Positions 9,436 through 18,363 of a stretch of 64,000 nt of DNA are shown here, in pieces. The first letter of the stretch is position 1. Every line of letters starts with the position of its first letter. A model generated the notes under the pieces. The model ran no database searches. It saw only the letters and a list, made by a program, of their open reading frames with translations, and was not told the DNA's origin. The DNA is from Planctomycetota bacterium. Lineage in GTDB: Bacteria; Planctomycetota; Planctomycetia; Gemmatales; Gemmataceae. Location: the NCBI GenBank assembly GCA_021413735.1, contig JAIOPV010000039.1, positions 1 to 64,000 on the forward strand, written 5' to 3'. Made by a program: the position numbers and the translations under genes.

Positions 9436-11901
9436 TTACCGATTCACGATGAACTCTTTCGTGTTGATGAGCGCCCAGAGCAAATCGCGCAGCCCCGATT
9501 GCGTGTCTTTCGCATCACTGATGTACTTCTTCGCAGCGCCTGCCTCGCGTTCATCCGGCAACCGGCTCAGCGTTCGCAGATACGCTTGCTGAATCAGCTT
9601 GTCGGCGTCGGTGACCTTGGCCTTCGTCACTTGCTTCAACCATCCCTCGGGCCGGTCGAGCAGCTTGAACACCTCCGGATCGTTCCGCAAGAACACCGTC
9701 TGAAGCAACGCCGGTTCATTCGAACGTTCGCAGTCGCAGTTCGTGGTTCGCGGTGGCTTGCCAAGCAGCATCACGGCGTATGCGTCGGTCTGCCGAGTGC
9801 CCGCGTACCCACTTGATCGACCCACGGATCGCAACCCAACCGGGTCGGCGTCCAGCTTCTTCCGCTCGTCGTCGGACGCGGTCGCCAACACTACCGCATC
9901 GTAAACGACCTCCGCCGGCAATCGCCGCAACACGGAGCGGCTCAGGTTTCGCTCGTCGAGCCGGTTTGTGTCGTTCGGCCGCCAACTGAGCTGATACGTG
10001 CGGCTCTTCGTGATCGTGCGGTGAAGCCACTTCATGTCGAACTTGCTCGCCACGAAGCCATCCGCGAGGTAGTCGAGCAGGGCGGGATTCGTCGGCGGAT
10101 TCGCGAGGTTGAGATCGTCCGGCGGGTCGATCAATCCCGTTCCGAAGTAGTTCGCCCACACGCGATTCACGAATGCTCGCGCGAAGTACGGATTCTCGGC
10201 GTCACGCATCCAGTCCACGACCGGTTGCCGGGCATCGGAGTACGTCGCATTTACTACCTCCTCGCCGCCAAGCAGTTTCGGCGTGAGAACGCGCCCGCCG
10301 ACTTTCACGCCGGGCTTCATACCGGGGCGGGGCTTCTGACTCGCCGGAATGTGCAACTCCTTGAACGGCAACACCGTCCCCGACGCGAGCAGGTTCACGA
10401 ACTTTCGCTTGTAGTCGCCCGAGTCCTCGTCGAGCTTCTCCAGCGGTGTGCCCTTCTTCATGGCCACCGTTTCGGCTCGCGGTCCGAGGCCATACCTGAC
10501 GCCGGAGAAGAACGCCGTGAACTGATCGAAGTCTTGTTTCGTCCACTGGTCGTAGGGGTGCTTGTGGCACTGAGCACACTGCAAGTTGACACCCAAGAAC
10601 GCATGGGCGAACGCGAGTGCCTGTTCTTCTGTCTTGCCCAATGTGCGGCGAGTCCAGAAATACGGCATCGTGTCGCGTGCGGCGAAGTCGGCCGGTTTGT
10701 CCTTGCGGAAGTAGGAAATCATCTCGCCGCAGTAGTCCGCGAAACTTTGATCGGTCCGACGACCAATCCCCAGCGCGATTCCAGCGATCAACTTGTCGTA
10801 TGGCTCGTTGTCACGCACGCGGCGATACACCCAATCGTACCATTGCCCGGCCTTCTCGCGGTTGAGAGCTTGCTCGCCGCCAAGCGGTCCCGTGCGTTCG
10901 CTATTGCCCGTGAAGTCGGATAGTTTCGTGGCCCACCACGCGGCGTAGGTCGGCCGTGCGAGCAGTTCCTCGATCTTCTTCGTTCGTTTGTCGGGAGCTT
11001 CACTTGCTAGAAATGCCTGCACTTCGTCCGCAGCGGGAAGTGTGCCCGCGAGATCAAGACTGACACGTCGAAGGAACTCAGCGTCGGTGCAGACATCCGA
11101 CGACACGATGCCGAGCTTACGCAGTTTCGCCACGACGAGTTCGTCGAGTTTCGTTGGCGTTGGCACCGCGGGGTACTTCGCGCCGACTTTGTCGGACACC
11201 GGCAACAGTACCGCAATGGGAACGATGCCGTTGTCGTAGAACGCGACCACTGCGGTATCACCTTTCCCAACTGCCGTGACCACACCCGCAGCGTTCACGG
11301 TCGAGACCGATTCGTCGTTCGAGCGGAAGCGGCACAGTGGTGTCACGTCTTCGCGTGTGCCGTCGGCCCACTTTGCGATCACGCGGAGTTTCGCGGTGTC
11401 GCCGAGTTTGCCGAACACGATCTCCTTTGGCTCCACGTCCAGCGACGCGAACGCCGCATCCTTCTCCTTTGCTCCCACGGCTCCAGACTTGAGCCATGCC
11501 ATGAGCAGGTTGTATTCCCATCCGTCGGCGGGCAACCGCTTCCCGCCCTTGTGCGGTTCGGCGAGCGTGGGCTTGAGAACGATGAGACTTTCCGCTGGCG
11601 ACTTGCGGTTCACACGAGGCGTCTCACCGCCTGTGATTGCAGCATGATCCGCAGCGAAGTCGTAACCGAACAGCGAGAGCCGAAAGCCGCCCTGACCCTG
11701 GAACGAACCGTGACATGCTCGCCCGTTGCAGCCGAGCCGACCGAACAAAGGGATAACGTGTCGCTGGAAATTTGGCACTTCTTCGATGGCGGCCTTGTAT
11801 CGCTCGCTCACCGGCGGAGCAACTTTATCTTCGGCGATGGCGGAACCAGGCAGCATGCAAATAGCCATCACCAGGGCGATGAATCTCGAGAAGGTCGTCA
11901 T
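9436..11901 (-). CDS. DUF1549/DUF1553 (PSD1) exported cytochrome-like protein with BIG2-like domain
   Basis: The protein has 821 residues from the ATG at 11901 (GGGG upstream), beginning with a Sec signal that ends near SAIAED. An N-terminal domain carries C58-x4-C63-H64 (LGCNGRACHGS), the variant haem-like motif of this planctomycete subgroup. A bacterial Ig-like (BIG2) domain follows at about residues 150-235. The DUF1549 domain (about 255-465) contains VDLAGTLPAADEV and the canonical CxxCH site LQCAQCHKHPYDQW. DUF1553 occupies about 545-800 with RVWANYFGTGLIDPPDDL. The family is thought to be exported and possibly haem-binding; its reaction is unknown. It heads the block followed by three DUF1501 genes. 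Confidence 0.92.
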   Translation of the reverse strand: MTTFSRFIALVMAICMLPGSAIAEDKVAPPVSERYKAAIEEVPNFQRHVIPLFGRLGCNGRACHGSFQGQGGFRLSLFGYDFAADHAAITGGETPRVNRKSPAESLIVLKPTLAEPHKGGKRLPADGWEYNLLMAWLKSGAVGAKEKDAAFASLDVEPKEIVFGKLGDTAKLRVIAKWADGTREDVTPLCRFRSNDESVSTVNAAGVVTAVGKGDTAVVAFYDNGIVPIAVLLPVSDKVGAKYPAVPTPTKLDELVVAKLRKLGIVSSDVCTDAEFLRRVSLDLAGTLPAADEVQAFLASEAPDKRTKKIEELLARPTYAAWWATKLSDFTGNSERTGPLGGEQALNREKAGQWYDWVYRRVRDNEPYDKLIAGIALGIGRRTDQSFADYCGEMISYFRKDKPADFAARDTMPYFWTRRTLGKTEEQALAFAHAFLGVNLQCAQCHKHPYDQWTKQDFDQFTAFFSGVRYGLGPRAETVAMKKGTPLEKLDEDSGDYKRKFVNLLASGTVLPFKELHIPASQKPRPGMKPGVKVGGRVLTPKLLGGEEVVNATYSDARQPVVDWMRDAENPYFARAFVNRVWANYFGTGLIDPPDDLNLANPPTNPALLDYLADGFVASKFDMKWLHRTITKSRTYQLSWRPNDTNRLDERNLSRSVLRRLPAEVVYDAVVLATASDDERKKLDADPVGLRSVGRSSGYAGTRQTDAYAVMLLGKPPRTTNCDCERSNEPALLQTVFLRNDPEVFKLLDRPEGWLKQVTKAKVTDADKLIQQAYLRTLSRLPDEREAGAAKKYISDAKDTQSGLRDLLWALINTKEFIVNR

Positions 11902-11973
11902 GGCGTTGCCCCACAAGATGAGTGAAAGTGAGCGATCATCTCGGCTCACTTGGAGCCAGTGCCGGTAGCGGGT

Positions 11974-13374
11974 TTACGAAAGCAGATCGGGGACAATCTC
12001 GGCACGGGTCACGACCGTGTCGGTGAGAGTATCCGGGCGTCCCTCGTGCGGGAACGACAACTTGTTGTGATCGAGTCCGAGCGCGTGCAGCAGCGTTGCG
12101 TGCAACCCAGCGACGCGAACGACCTTCTCGACTGAAGCATACCCGAAGTCGTCGGTCGCGCCGTGAACGTAACCCTTCTTGAAGCCGCCGCCCGCGAGCC
12201 ATAGCGAGAATGCGTGTCGGTTGTGGTCGCGGCCGTCGGTTCCCTGTGAGATCGGCAACCGACCGAATTCGCCTGTCCACATCACGATCGTCGAATCGAG
12301 TAAACCGCGGCGCTTCAGGTCGAGAACCAACCCGGCGCTCGGGCCGTCGGTCATCGCGGTGAGGTTCCGTAGATTCTCGGCGTTCTTGCTGTGCGTGTCC
12401 CACGGTTGCCCGCTCAGGAACAGTTGCACGAATCGCACGCCGCGTTCGATGAGCCGACGAGCCAGTAAACACCGCTTGCCGTACTCGGCGGATTTCGGGT
12501 TGTCGATGCCGTAGAGCTTACGCGTTTCCTCGGTCTCTTTCGAGATATCCAGCACATCCGGCACGGCAGTTTGCATCTTCGCGGCGAGTTCGTAATGGCC
12601 GAGTCGCGCTTCGAGTTCCGCATTGCCCGCATGACTGCGAAGATGCGAAGTGTTCAGTTCCCCCAACAGGTCGAGCTGGTTTCGCCTCGCAGCCGCTGGC
12701 ACATCGGGCGGCGTCGCGAGATGCGCGACCGGCGTGCCCGTGGCGCGAAACGGCGTGCCCTGATAGACCGCCGGCAGGAACCCCGACGACCAGTTGTTCG
12801 GGCCGTCAACCGGAAGGCCACCCGGATCGGACAGCACGACATACGCGGGAAGTTCCTGGCGTTCCGTGCCGAGACCGTAGAGCACCCACGAACCCCACGC
12901 GGGCCGTCCGGGGAAGATCTTTCCTGAGTGAATGACCCGTAGCGCCGCTTCGTGATCGACGGAATCCGTGCTCATCGAACGAACGAGCGTGATGTCGTCC
13001 ACGATGCCGGCAGTGTGCGGAAGCAACTCCGAGAGTTCGACGCCGCCCTTTCCGTGCTTCGCGAACTTGAACGGCGACGCGAGCAGTTTCCCCTGTTGCG
13101 TGTGGAAGTGAACTTCAAGTTTGTCCGGGTGCGGTTTGCCGTGTTGCTTGGTGAGCTCGGGTTTGGGGTCGAACAGGTCCATCTGGCTCGGGCCGCCGTG
13201 CTGAAACAAGCAGATGACAGCTTTCGCCTTCGCCGGGTGGTGTGGCGTCTTGGGTGCAAGCGGATTGCGTTCCGCAGCACGCGCTTCGTCGGCCGCGAGC
13301 TGGGCGAGCGCAAGCGAACCAAGCCCGCCCGCGTATTGGCCGAGAAACGCCCTTCGAGTGAGTGAAGCGTTCAT
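11974..13374 (-). CDS. DUF1501 family exported protein (4 of 6), coupled to four-helix-bundle gene
   Basis: The protein has 466 residues. The ATG at 13374 overlaps the stop of the upstream gene (ATGA at 13371-13374), which fixes the start and suggests translational coupling. The N-terminus MNASLTRRAFLGQYAGGLGS is a Tat-like signal, cleaved perhaps near DEARAAE. Signature blocks are KAVICLFQHGGPSQMDLFDP, a long central region, SGQPWDTHSKN, TGEFGRLPISQ and DGRDHNRHAFSLW. GRDHN replaces the GRDHW seen in most of the other copies. It belongs to the subgroup with the longer middle segment shared with the copy at 31025. Confidence 0.93.
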   Translation of the reverse strand: MNASLTRRAFLGQYAGGLGSLALAQLAADEARAAERNPLAPKTPHHPAKAKAVICLFQHGGPSQMDLFDPKPELTKQHGKPHPDKLEVHFHTQQGKLLASPFKFAKHGKGGVELSELLPHTAGIVDDITLVRSMSTDSVDHEAALRVIHSGKIFPGRPAWGSWVLYGLGTERQELPAYVVLSDPGGLPVDGPNNWSSGFLPAVYQGTPFRATGTPVAHLATPPDVPAAARRNQLDLLGELNTSHLRSHAGNAELEARLGHYELAAKMQTAVPDVLDISKETEETRKLYGIDNPKSAEYGKRCLLARRLIERGVRFVQLFLSGQPWDTHSKNAENLRNLTAMTDGPSAGLVLDLKRRGLLDSTIVMWTGEFGRLPISQGTDGRDHNRHAFSLWLAGGGFKKGYVHGATDDFGYASVEKVVRVAGLHATLLHALGLDHNKLSFPHEGRPDTLTDTVVTRAEIVPDLLS

Positions 13375-13787
13375 TTCCGTAGCACCCAGTCGCCAGAGTT
13401 GGTGATCATCTCGATGAGCAGGCCGAGAATTTCGTCGTACTCGTGGTAGAGTTCTTCCCCAATGTCTTGGGTCATGTATTCACACTGCACGGCGAACTGA
13501 ACCCACGTTTGCGTTTCCGCAGCGGCTGATTCGGAATCTGCCAATCCCGCGATGAACGCAGCCTCAGAGCGCCGCTGTCTCCAGGCATTCGCCACGTTCG
13601 CACACACGGCTCGGGACGCACGCCGAATCTGATCCGTGAGCGAATACGCTTCTTCCTTGGGGAACTTGTTTGTCAGGTCGAATATCCGCATCGCGGCCTC
13701 GAATGCTCGACGATAAACGTCGAGGTCAACATGCCGCTTGACCAGTCGCGCAAGAGGATTGCTTGCCGAGTTGTCTGAATCTCTCAT
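13371..13787 (-). CDS. Four-helix-bundle protein (S23/TIGR02436-like)
   Basis: This is a 138-residue, almost wholly helical protein. It has the signature blocks of the four-helix-bundle family originally found in 23S rRNA intervening sequences: VYRRAFEAAMRIFDLTNKFP, then YSLTDQIRRASRAVCANVANAW, FIAGLADSESAAAETQTWVQFA, and a final helix with DEILGLLIEMI. By family knowledge such proteins form oligomeric barrels, and the diversity-generating-retroelement accessory protein Avd shares the fold. No reverse transcriptase or rRNA gene is nearby. The gene overlaps the DUF1501 start by four bases and lies downstream of a 71-base hairpin. Its role in this setting is unknown. Confidence 0.85.
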   Translation of the reverse strand: MRDSDNSASNPLARLVKRHVDLDVYRRAFEAAMRIFDLTNKFPKEEAYSLTDQIRRASRAVCANVANAWRQRRSEAAFIAGLADSESAAAETQTWVQFAVQCEYMTQDIGEELYHEYDEILGLLIEMITNSGDWVLRK

Positions 13788-13824
13788 TGCGCACGATCCT
13801 TGCTCTATTGGTCCGTTGCGACTG

Positions 13825-13895
13825 AAATGTAGGTCAGGCTTTCGAGCCTGACTCTTCGGCCTTCGGAGTCAGGCTCGAAAGCCTGACCTACATTT
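13825..13895. repeat. 71-base perfect inverted repeat (30-base arms)
   Basis: The arms 13825-13854 and 13866-13895 are perfect reverse complements over 30 bases, separated by 11 bases (TTCGGCCTTCG). The core reads TAGGTCAGGCTTTCGAGCCT. It occupies most of the gap between the stop of the DUF1549/DUF1553 gene (13925) and the start of the four-helix-bundle gene (13787). It could act as an attenuator or RNA 3-prime-end stabiliser, or be a mobile palindromic (REP/MITE-like) element. Perfection over 30 pairs favours recent origin. Confidence 0.9.
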
Positions 13896-13924
13896 GAGCT
13901 GCCATAAACCACGCAAACGCTTCG

Positions 13925-16165
13925 CTATTCCACATACAAGAAGGCGTTGCTCGCCAGGAGCATCTGGCACAGGTCCGCCAACGCCCGAACCTCGGCGTCC
14001 TTCTCCTTGGCGAACACTTCTTGCTGCTTCGCCAGGAATTTCTCGCACGCGGCTCGTTCTGCTTTCAACGGCTCGCGACCCGCCACCAGCCGAAACGCCA
14101 TCGACAGACGTTTCTCCGTGTCGGCGGCATCGCGAAGTAGCCGCGTGGCGAAACTCCTCGCACGCAATCTGGCGAACTCCGAGTTCAGCATTACCAGCGA
14201 TTGCAACGGTATCGTCGAAGGCGATCGCTTCCCACAGGTGCTGACGATAGCTGGCGCATCGAACAACTGAAGGAACGTGACCACCTGGGTTCGCCGTTGC
14301 TGCAAGTAGACCGAACGCCGTTTCGCACCGTCCACGTTCTCGGGAATCTCAACAACGCCATCAGCCGAACGCTTGCTCGCGACATATGGCCCGCCCGCTT
14401 TCGGATCGAGTTCACCCGAGATGTGCAGCATCGCATCGCGGACTGCTTCCGCATCAAGGCGACGCAGTGGGAACCGTGCAAGTAAGCGGTTGTCGGGGTC
14501 GAGGGCGTCGAGTCCATTGCGTGGCGTGCTGGCTTGGCGATACACGGCCGACGTCAGGATGAGGCGATGGAGAGCCTTCACGCTCCACTGCGAATGCACG
14601 AACTCTGACGCGAGATAATCGAGCAGTTCCGGATGCGAAGGCTTCGCACCCGAAGCACCGAGATTGTCGGATGTCGCCACGAGGCCAGTGCCGAAGTGAT
14701 GCTGCCAGACGCGGTTCACCATCACGCGAGAGAACAGCGGATTCTTGGGTGATGTGACCCAGTTCGCAAACGCCGTGCGCCGTCCCGAACTCACTCGGCC
14801 CGCGACCGACGTGGCGATTGTGTAGCTGTTCTTCGGGGTGCTCATCGAAGCCGGCACGCCAGGCTCAACTTCGCCTCCCGGCTGATTGTGCTGGCCGCGT
14901 TTCAGCAGATGATGCACCGCCGGCTTCGGGTCGGTTTCCACGAACGCCGCGATCTTCTCCGGCGGCTTCGGTCGATCCTTTTCGCGCTCCGTGATGGTCT
15001 GTTTCACGCGATCACGCAATGCCGCATACTCCGGGAACCGCTTCGCCAGTTCGTCGTCGCTGAACTCAGTCGCCTTCGCGTGCGTCTTCAGCAGCGCGAC
15101 CTGTGCCGGCGTGCGTTTGTCCTTCGCGGTCTTCGTTGCCTCAATCACCGAGGTTCGTGTCTCGGGCGGCAGATCTTTCAGGCGTTCGTTGAGGAGCTGT
15201 TCGCGAAGCGGCTCCGTGAACGCGACCAAGCCAGCTTGCGCCGCTTTCACCTGTCGGTCGATCAGTTCGTTCCGACGCTGCACGGCTGCGAGTTCGGCCT
15301 TCGTGCCAACGGGAACCACGCGATCGTTTGGCTTGTTCCAACGCTCGGGATTGTAGACCGGGAAAAAGATCGCTTGCAGGCTGTAATACTCTTCCTGCGT
15401 CAACGGCTCGAACTTGTGATCGTGGCAGCGGGCACACTGAACCGTGATCCCCAGCAGGGAATTCATGACATTCTGAACGTTGCCTTCCAGCACGGTGAAA
15501 CGGTCGGTTCGCACTTCGTCGGGGTTGCCATCGCTCTCGCCGGTGCCGTCGGGAGCGTTGCGGATGAAGTGTGTCGCGGTCAGAGCTTCGACCATTGCGG
15601 GAGTGACATCCCCACCCGGCGTGAAGCCGACGAGTTCGTCGCCTGCCAACTGTTCGCGCACGAACCGATCATACGGTTTGTCAGAGTTGAACGACTTGAC
15701 GACGTAATCGCGATATCGCCACGCGAGCGGTCGGTCGCTGTCGGCGTTGAAGTAGCCGTTGGAGTCGGCATAGCCCGCGGCGTCGAGCCAGTGTTTGCCC
15801 CACCGTTCGCCATAGCTCGGCGACGCGAGATAGCGATCGACCATCTTCTCGTATGCGTCGGCGGATTTGTCCGTCACGAATGCGTCGATCTCGGCAACCG
15901 TTGGCGGCAATCCGGTGAGGCTAAAGCAGACGCGGCGAATAAGAGTTGGTCGATCGGCTTCGAGGTTGAGGCTGAGTTTCTTCGCTTCGAGCGCCGCGAC
16001 GATGAAACGATCGACATCGGTGCGAACCGTGCTCTTTACTTCGGGGAACTTTGGCCGCGTGACAGGTCGGAATGCGGTGGGCGTTTCGGCCTTTGGTGCG
16101 TCATCCGCAACAGCGACGCCGAGCGTGAGCAGACCAACGCACAGGAAGAATCGAGTGGTGACCAT
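13925..16165 (-). CDS. DUF1549/DUF1553 (PSD1) exported protein without N-terminal cytochrome domain
   Basis: The protein has 746 residues from the ATG at 16165. The signal peptide covers MVTTRFFLCVGLLTLGVAVADD. DUF1549 begins almost at once (about residues 50-260) with RVCFSLTGLPPTVAEIDAFV and the CxxCH site VQCARCHDHKFEPL. A charged, probably helical linker follows at about 275-420. DUF1553 spans about 475-740, with NRVWQHHFGTGLVATSDNLG and PSHPELLDYLASEF. Unlike the protein at 32561, it lacks the N-terminal single-haem (PSCyt1) domain. An upstream extension to 16234 is open but carries no signal. It is first in the minus-strand tract and is followed by the hairpin and the four-helix-bundle gene. 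Confidence 0.92.
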   Translation of the reverse strand: MVTTRFFLCVGLLTLGVAVADDAPKAETPTAFRPVTRPKFPEVKSTVRTDVDRFIVAALEAKKLSLNLEADRPTLIRRVCFSLTGLPPTVAEIDAFVTDKSADAYEKMVDRYLASPSYGERWGKHWLDAAGYADSNGYFNADSDRPLAWRYRDYVVKSFNSDKPYDRFVREQLAGDELVGFTPGGDVTPAMVEALTATHFIRNAPDGTGESDGNPDEVRTDRFTVLEGNVQNVMNSLLGITVQCARCHDHKFEPLTQEEYYSLQAIFFPVYNPERWNKPNDRVVPVGTKAELAAVQRRNELIDRQVKAAQAGLVAFTEPLREQLLNERLKDLPPETRTSVIEATKTAKDKRTPAQVALLKTHAKATEFSDDELAKRFPEYAALRDRVKQTITEREKDRPKPPEKIAAFVETDPKPAVHHLLKRGQHNQPGGEVEPGVPASMSTPKNSYTIATSVAGRVSSGRRTAFANWVTSPKNPLFSRVMVNRVWQHHFGTGLVATSDNLGASGAKPSHPELLDYLASEFVHSQWSVKALHRLILTSAVYRQASTPRNGLDALDPDNRLLARFPLRRLDAEAVRDAMLHISGELDPKAGGPYVASKRSADGVVEIPENVDGAKRRSVYLQQRRTQVVTFLQLFDAPAIVSTCGKRSPSTIPLQSLVMLNSEFARLRARSFATRLLRDAADTEKRLSMAFRLVAGREPLKAERAACEKFLAKQQEVFAKEKDAEVRALADLCQMLLASNAFLYVE

Positions 16166-16243
16166 GCACCATACTGTAACCGAGACAACGCCAGCGGGGA
16201 AAGCAAATGGATTCGTGGCTTCCCGAGGTGCCACGATCCCAAC

Positions 16244-18250
16244 TCACGATGCGGTCGTGATGGGTTCGTCGGCAGACTCGTCAATCAGGACATCAAGTGG
16301 CGGAGCCGGCAAAGTGACGCGGAAGATGCTGCCGTTCTCCGGTTCGCTCTCCACGGAAATCGTCGCTTCCAGCCGCGAAACGTATTCCTTCACGATCGCG
16401 AGACCAAGACCAGCGTGAACCCCGGTCGCGTGGCGAGAGGCATCGGCCCGGTAGAATCTCTCGAAAATCTTGCCCTTCACTTCATCCGTCATGCCGATGC
16501 CGGTGTCTTGAACCTCCAGAACAATCGCGTTCGGAAACCGTCTGGCTCGCAGTTCAATCGTGCCGCCAGGCTTGTTGTACTCGACCGCGTTGTGCAGCAA
16601 ATTCATCAACACTTCACGGAGCTTGCCCGTGTCGGTGTTGAGTTCGAGTGGTTCGTCGGTTCGGAGTTCCACACTGATCGAATTCGCCTCAGCGAGTGGA
16701 CGAATCACGGCAACGCAACCCATCGCTATCTCGGCCACGTCGGTGCAGGAATTCATGGGGACTTCGTTGCCAGCATCGAGCGACGCGAGCGTCATGATCC
16801 GTTCCACGAGCTGGCCGAGTTGCTTGGAGATCACCCGGCACTCTTCGAGTGTCGCCCGATATTGCTCGGAAGATCGAGGCTTGCGAAGCGCGACGTCGAT
16901 GGTCGCCATGAGGGCGGCGATCGGCGTCCGCAATTCGTGCGAGATATCCGCCACTGCTTGCTTCTCCCGTGAAAACGCTCGCTGGAGCAGGTCGAGCGTT
17001 TGTGTCAGACGAGCATGAATAGGAATAAGTTCGATGGCGAGATCCATGCCATCATGATTGAGTTTGAAATCCTTTTCAGAAACGAGACTGACCGCTTCAG
17101 AGAGTTTGCCAACAGGTCGAAGTCCACGGCTCACGAGAACAGGACCGCCGATTGCGACGGCCAGGAATGCCAGAAGACCGATTCCAGTCGCCCAAACGCG
17201 AACGCTGTACCGAGCTTCGCTGATCTCAGTCGCGAGTTGTGCGAGTTCCTTATCTCGATCAGCGGCGAATCCAGCGAGAACCGCGTCGATGGTGGCCTGC
17301 GGACGAGCACACTGAATGAACAGTCGTGGCAGTGAATCCAGGCTCGGGGTCGGTGGTGGCAGTGGCGGTCCGCCAACACCGGGCTGTGGCCCGATGTAGC
17401 CGCCAAGCGCCCACGAGGCGAACGACCCAACGAGCGACCGCGGAGCACCGCCTGAACCCGACCCAGGCGGTCGATCTTCTTTGCGCTCCTCGCGACCGGG
17501 ACCAACGCCGCGCGACCAGAATCGCCCGAATCCCGGCGTTCCGTTGAAATGCGGCATCTGATACACGACGCGGCGAACACTCTCGTTATCGGGGCCGATC
17601 ACCGCCGGACCGATCTTCCAATCAGGGACGTTGACCGTTTCGGCCGGTTTCGGCTGATCTGCTGATTTGCTGTCGATCTCATTGGGATCGAACGGAAGTT
17701 TCCGGTTGCCGAGCGAGTTGGATCGCCACTCGCGACCGGCCGCTGTGTTGATCTGGAAGTAGACGACACTCCGGTGTTCATCATCGAAGTGTTGGATGTA
17801 CTCATCCGGGATCGGCAGATTTGCGAAGTGCATCCGGAAGAGGACGCCAGGAGTCGGGTTCGGTTTCGAAAACGATCCGCCCGTGTTTCCGGTCATCGTC
17901 CAGGCGGCCTGAGCGAGAGGGTTGACGCCGAAGGGAGTCGGCCCAATCGCGATCGGAACTACGCCCATCGCGGCGCGATGTCGTGCCATTTCGATCTGGA
18001 ACCGTTCGCGTTCACGCTCTTGCACAATCTTGCCGAGCAGTCGCGCCTGGTCGAGCAACGATTGATCGATTCGTGCGCGTTCTTCACGGGTACGGGACTC
18101 ATAGCGAGTGCGGATGAGATCGCGGTCGGCCATCTCGCGAATATCCAGAACGCGAGCTGTGGACTGGTCGATGACAGCCCACACCACCCCGAGCGTGACC
18201 GCGAGCAGCACGAACAGGTAAAGCGTCAGGGAACGGCGGATGGAACGCAT
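16244..18250 (-). CDS. Membrane sensor histidine kinase with large periplasmic domain
   Basis: The protein has 668 residues. A first membrane helix (about 8-27) is followed by a roughly 320-residue extracytoplasmic region, including a Gly/Pro-rich stretch near 255-305, then a second helix (about 352-374). A HAMP-like segment (about 372-425) precedes the HisKA domain with the phospho-acceptor H438 in ISHELRTP. The ATPase domain shows the N-box NLLHNAVEYN and the DTGIGM, GLGLAIVKEY and GSIFRVTLP blocks. It autophosphorylates in response to an unknown envelope signal and passes phosphate to a regulator, presumably the OmpR-type protein encoded just upstream on the same strand. The stimulus-sensing domain is not one I recognise. 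Confidence 0.93.
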   Translation of the reverse strand: MRSIRRSLTLYLFVLLAVTLGVVWAVIDQSTARVLDIREMADRDLIRTRYESRTREERARIDQSLLDQARLLGKIVQERERERFQIEMARHRAAMGVVPIAIGPTPFGVNPLAQAAWTMTGNTGGSFSKPNPTPGVLFRMHFANLPIPDEYIQHFDDEHRSVVYFQINTAAGREWRSNSLGNRKLPFDPNEIDSKSADQPKPAETVNVPDWKIGPAVIGPDNESVRRVVYQMPHFNGTPGFGRFWSRGVGPGREERKEDRPPGSGSGGAPRSLVGSFASWALGGYIGPQPGVGGPPLPPPTPSLDSLPRLFIQCARPQATIDAVLAGFAADRDKELAQLATEISEARYSVRVWATGIGLLAFLAVAIGGPVLVSRGLRPVGKLSEAVSLVSEKDFKLNHDGMDLAIELIPIHARLTQTLDLLQRAFSREKQAVADISHELRTPIAALMATIDVALRKPRSSEQYRATLEECRVISKQLGQLVERIMTLASLDAGNEVPMNSCTDVAEIAMGCVAVIRPLAEANSISVELRTDEPLELNTDTGKLREVLMNLLHNAVEYNKPGGTIELRARRFPNAIVLEVQDTGIGMTDEVKGKIFERFYRADASRHATGVHAGLGLAIVKEYVSRLEATISVESEPENGSIFRVTLPAPPLDVLIDESADEPITTAS

Positions 18251-18260
18251 GATTGGGTAA

Positions 18261-18363
18261 CGATGAAGGATGAACGATGAAAGATGAACGACAACCAGAA
18301 TACACGAAACTCTGCCGCATTTCCTGCCTTCGTTTTACATTCAACATTCATCGCTCATCGTTC
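18261..18363. repeat. GATGAA-type inverted repeat between kinase and regulator genes
   Basis: The left part (about 18261-18290) repeats variants of GATGAACGATGAA. The right part (about 18345-18363) carries the complementary CATTCATCGCTCATCGTTC. Together they form an imperfect long hairpin across most of the 111-base gap between the response regulator and kinase genes. The same type of repeat occurs at 37871-37968. Confidence 0.6.

Noticed and set aside
13371-13787. Diversity-generating retroelement suggested by the Avd-fold protein
   Set aside because: No reverse transcriptase, template repeat or variable repeat with adenine-biased changes is visible in the window.
14888-16972. Plus-strand open frame of 694 codons across the PSD1 and kinase genes
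   Set aside because: It spans the junction of two well-supported minus-strand genes and has shadow-like composition (many Arg, His, Val).
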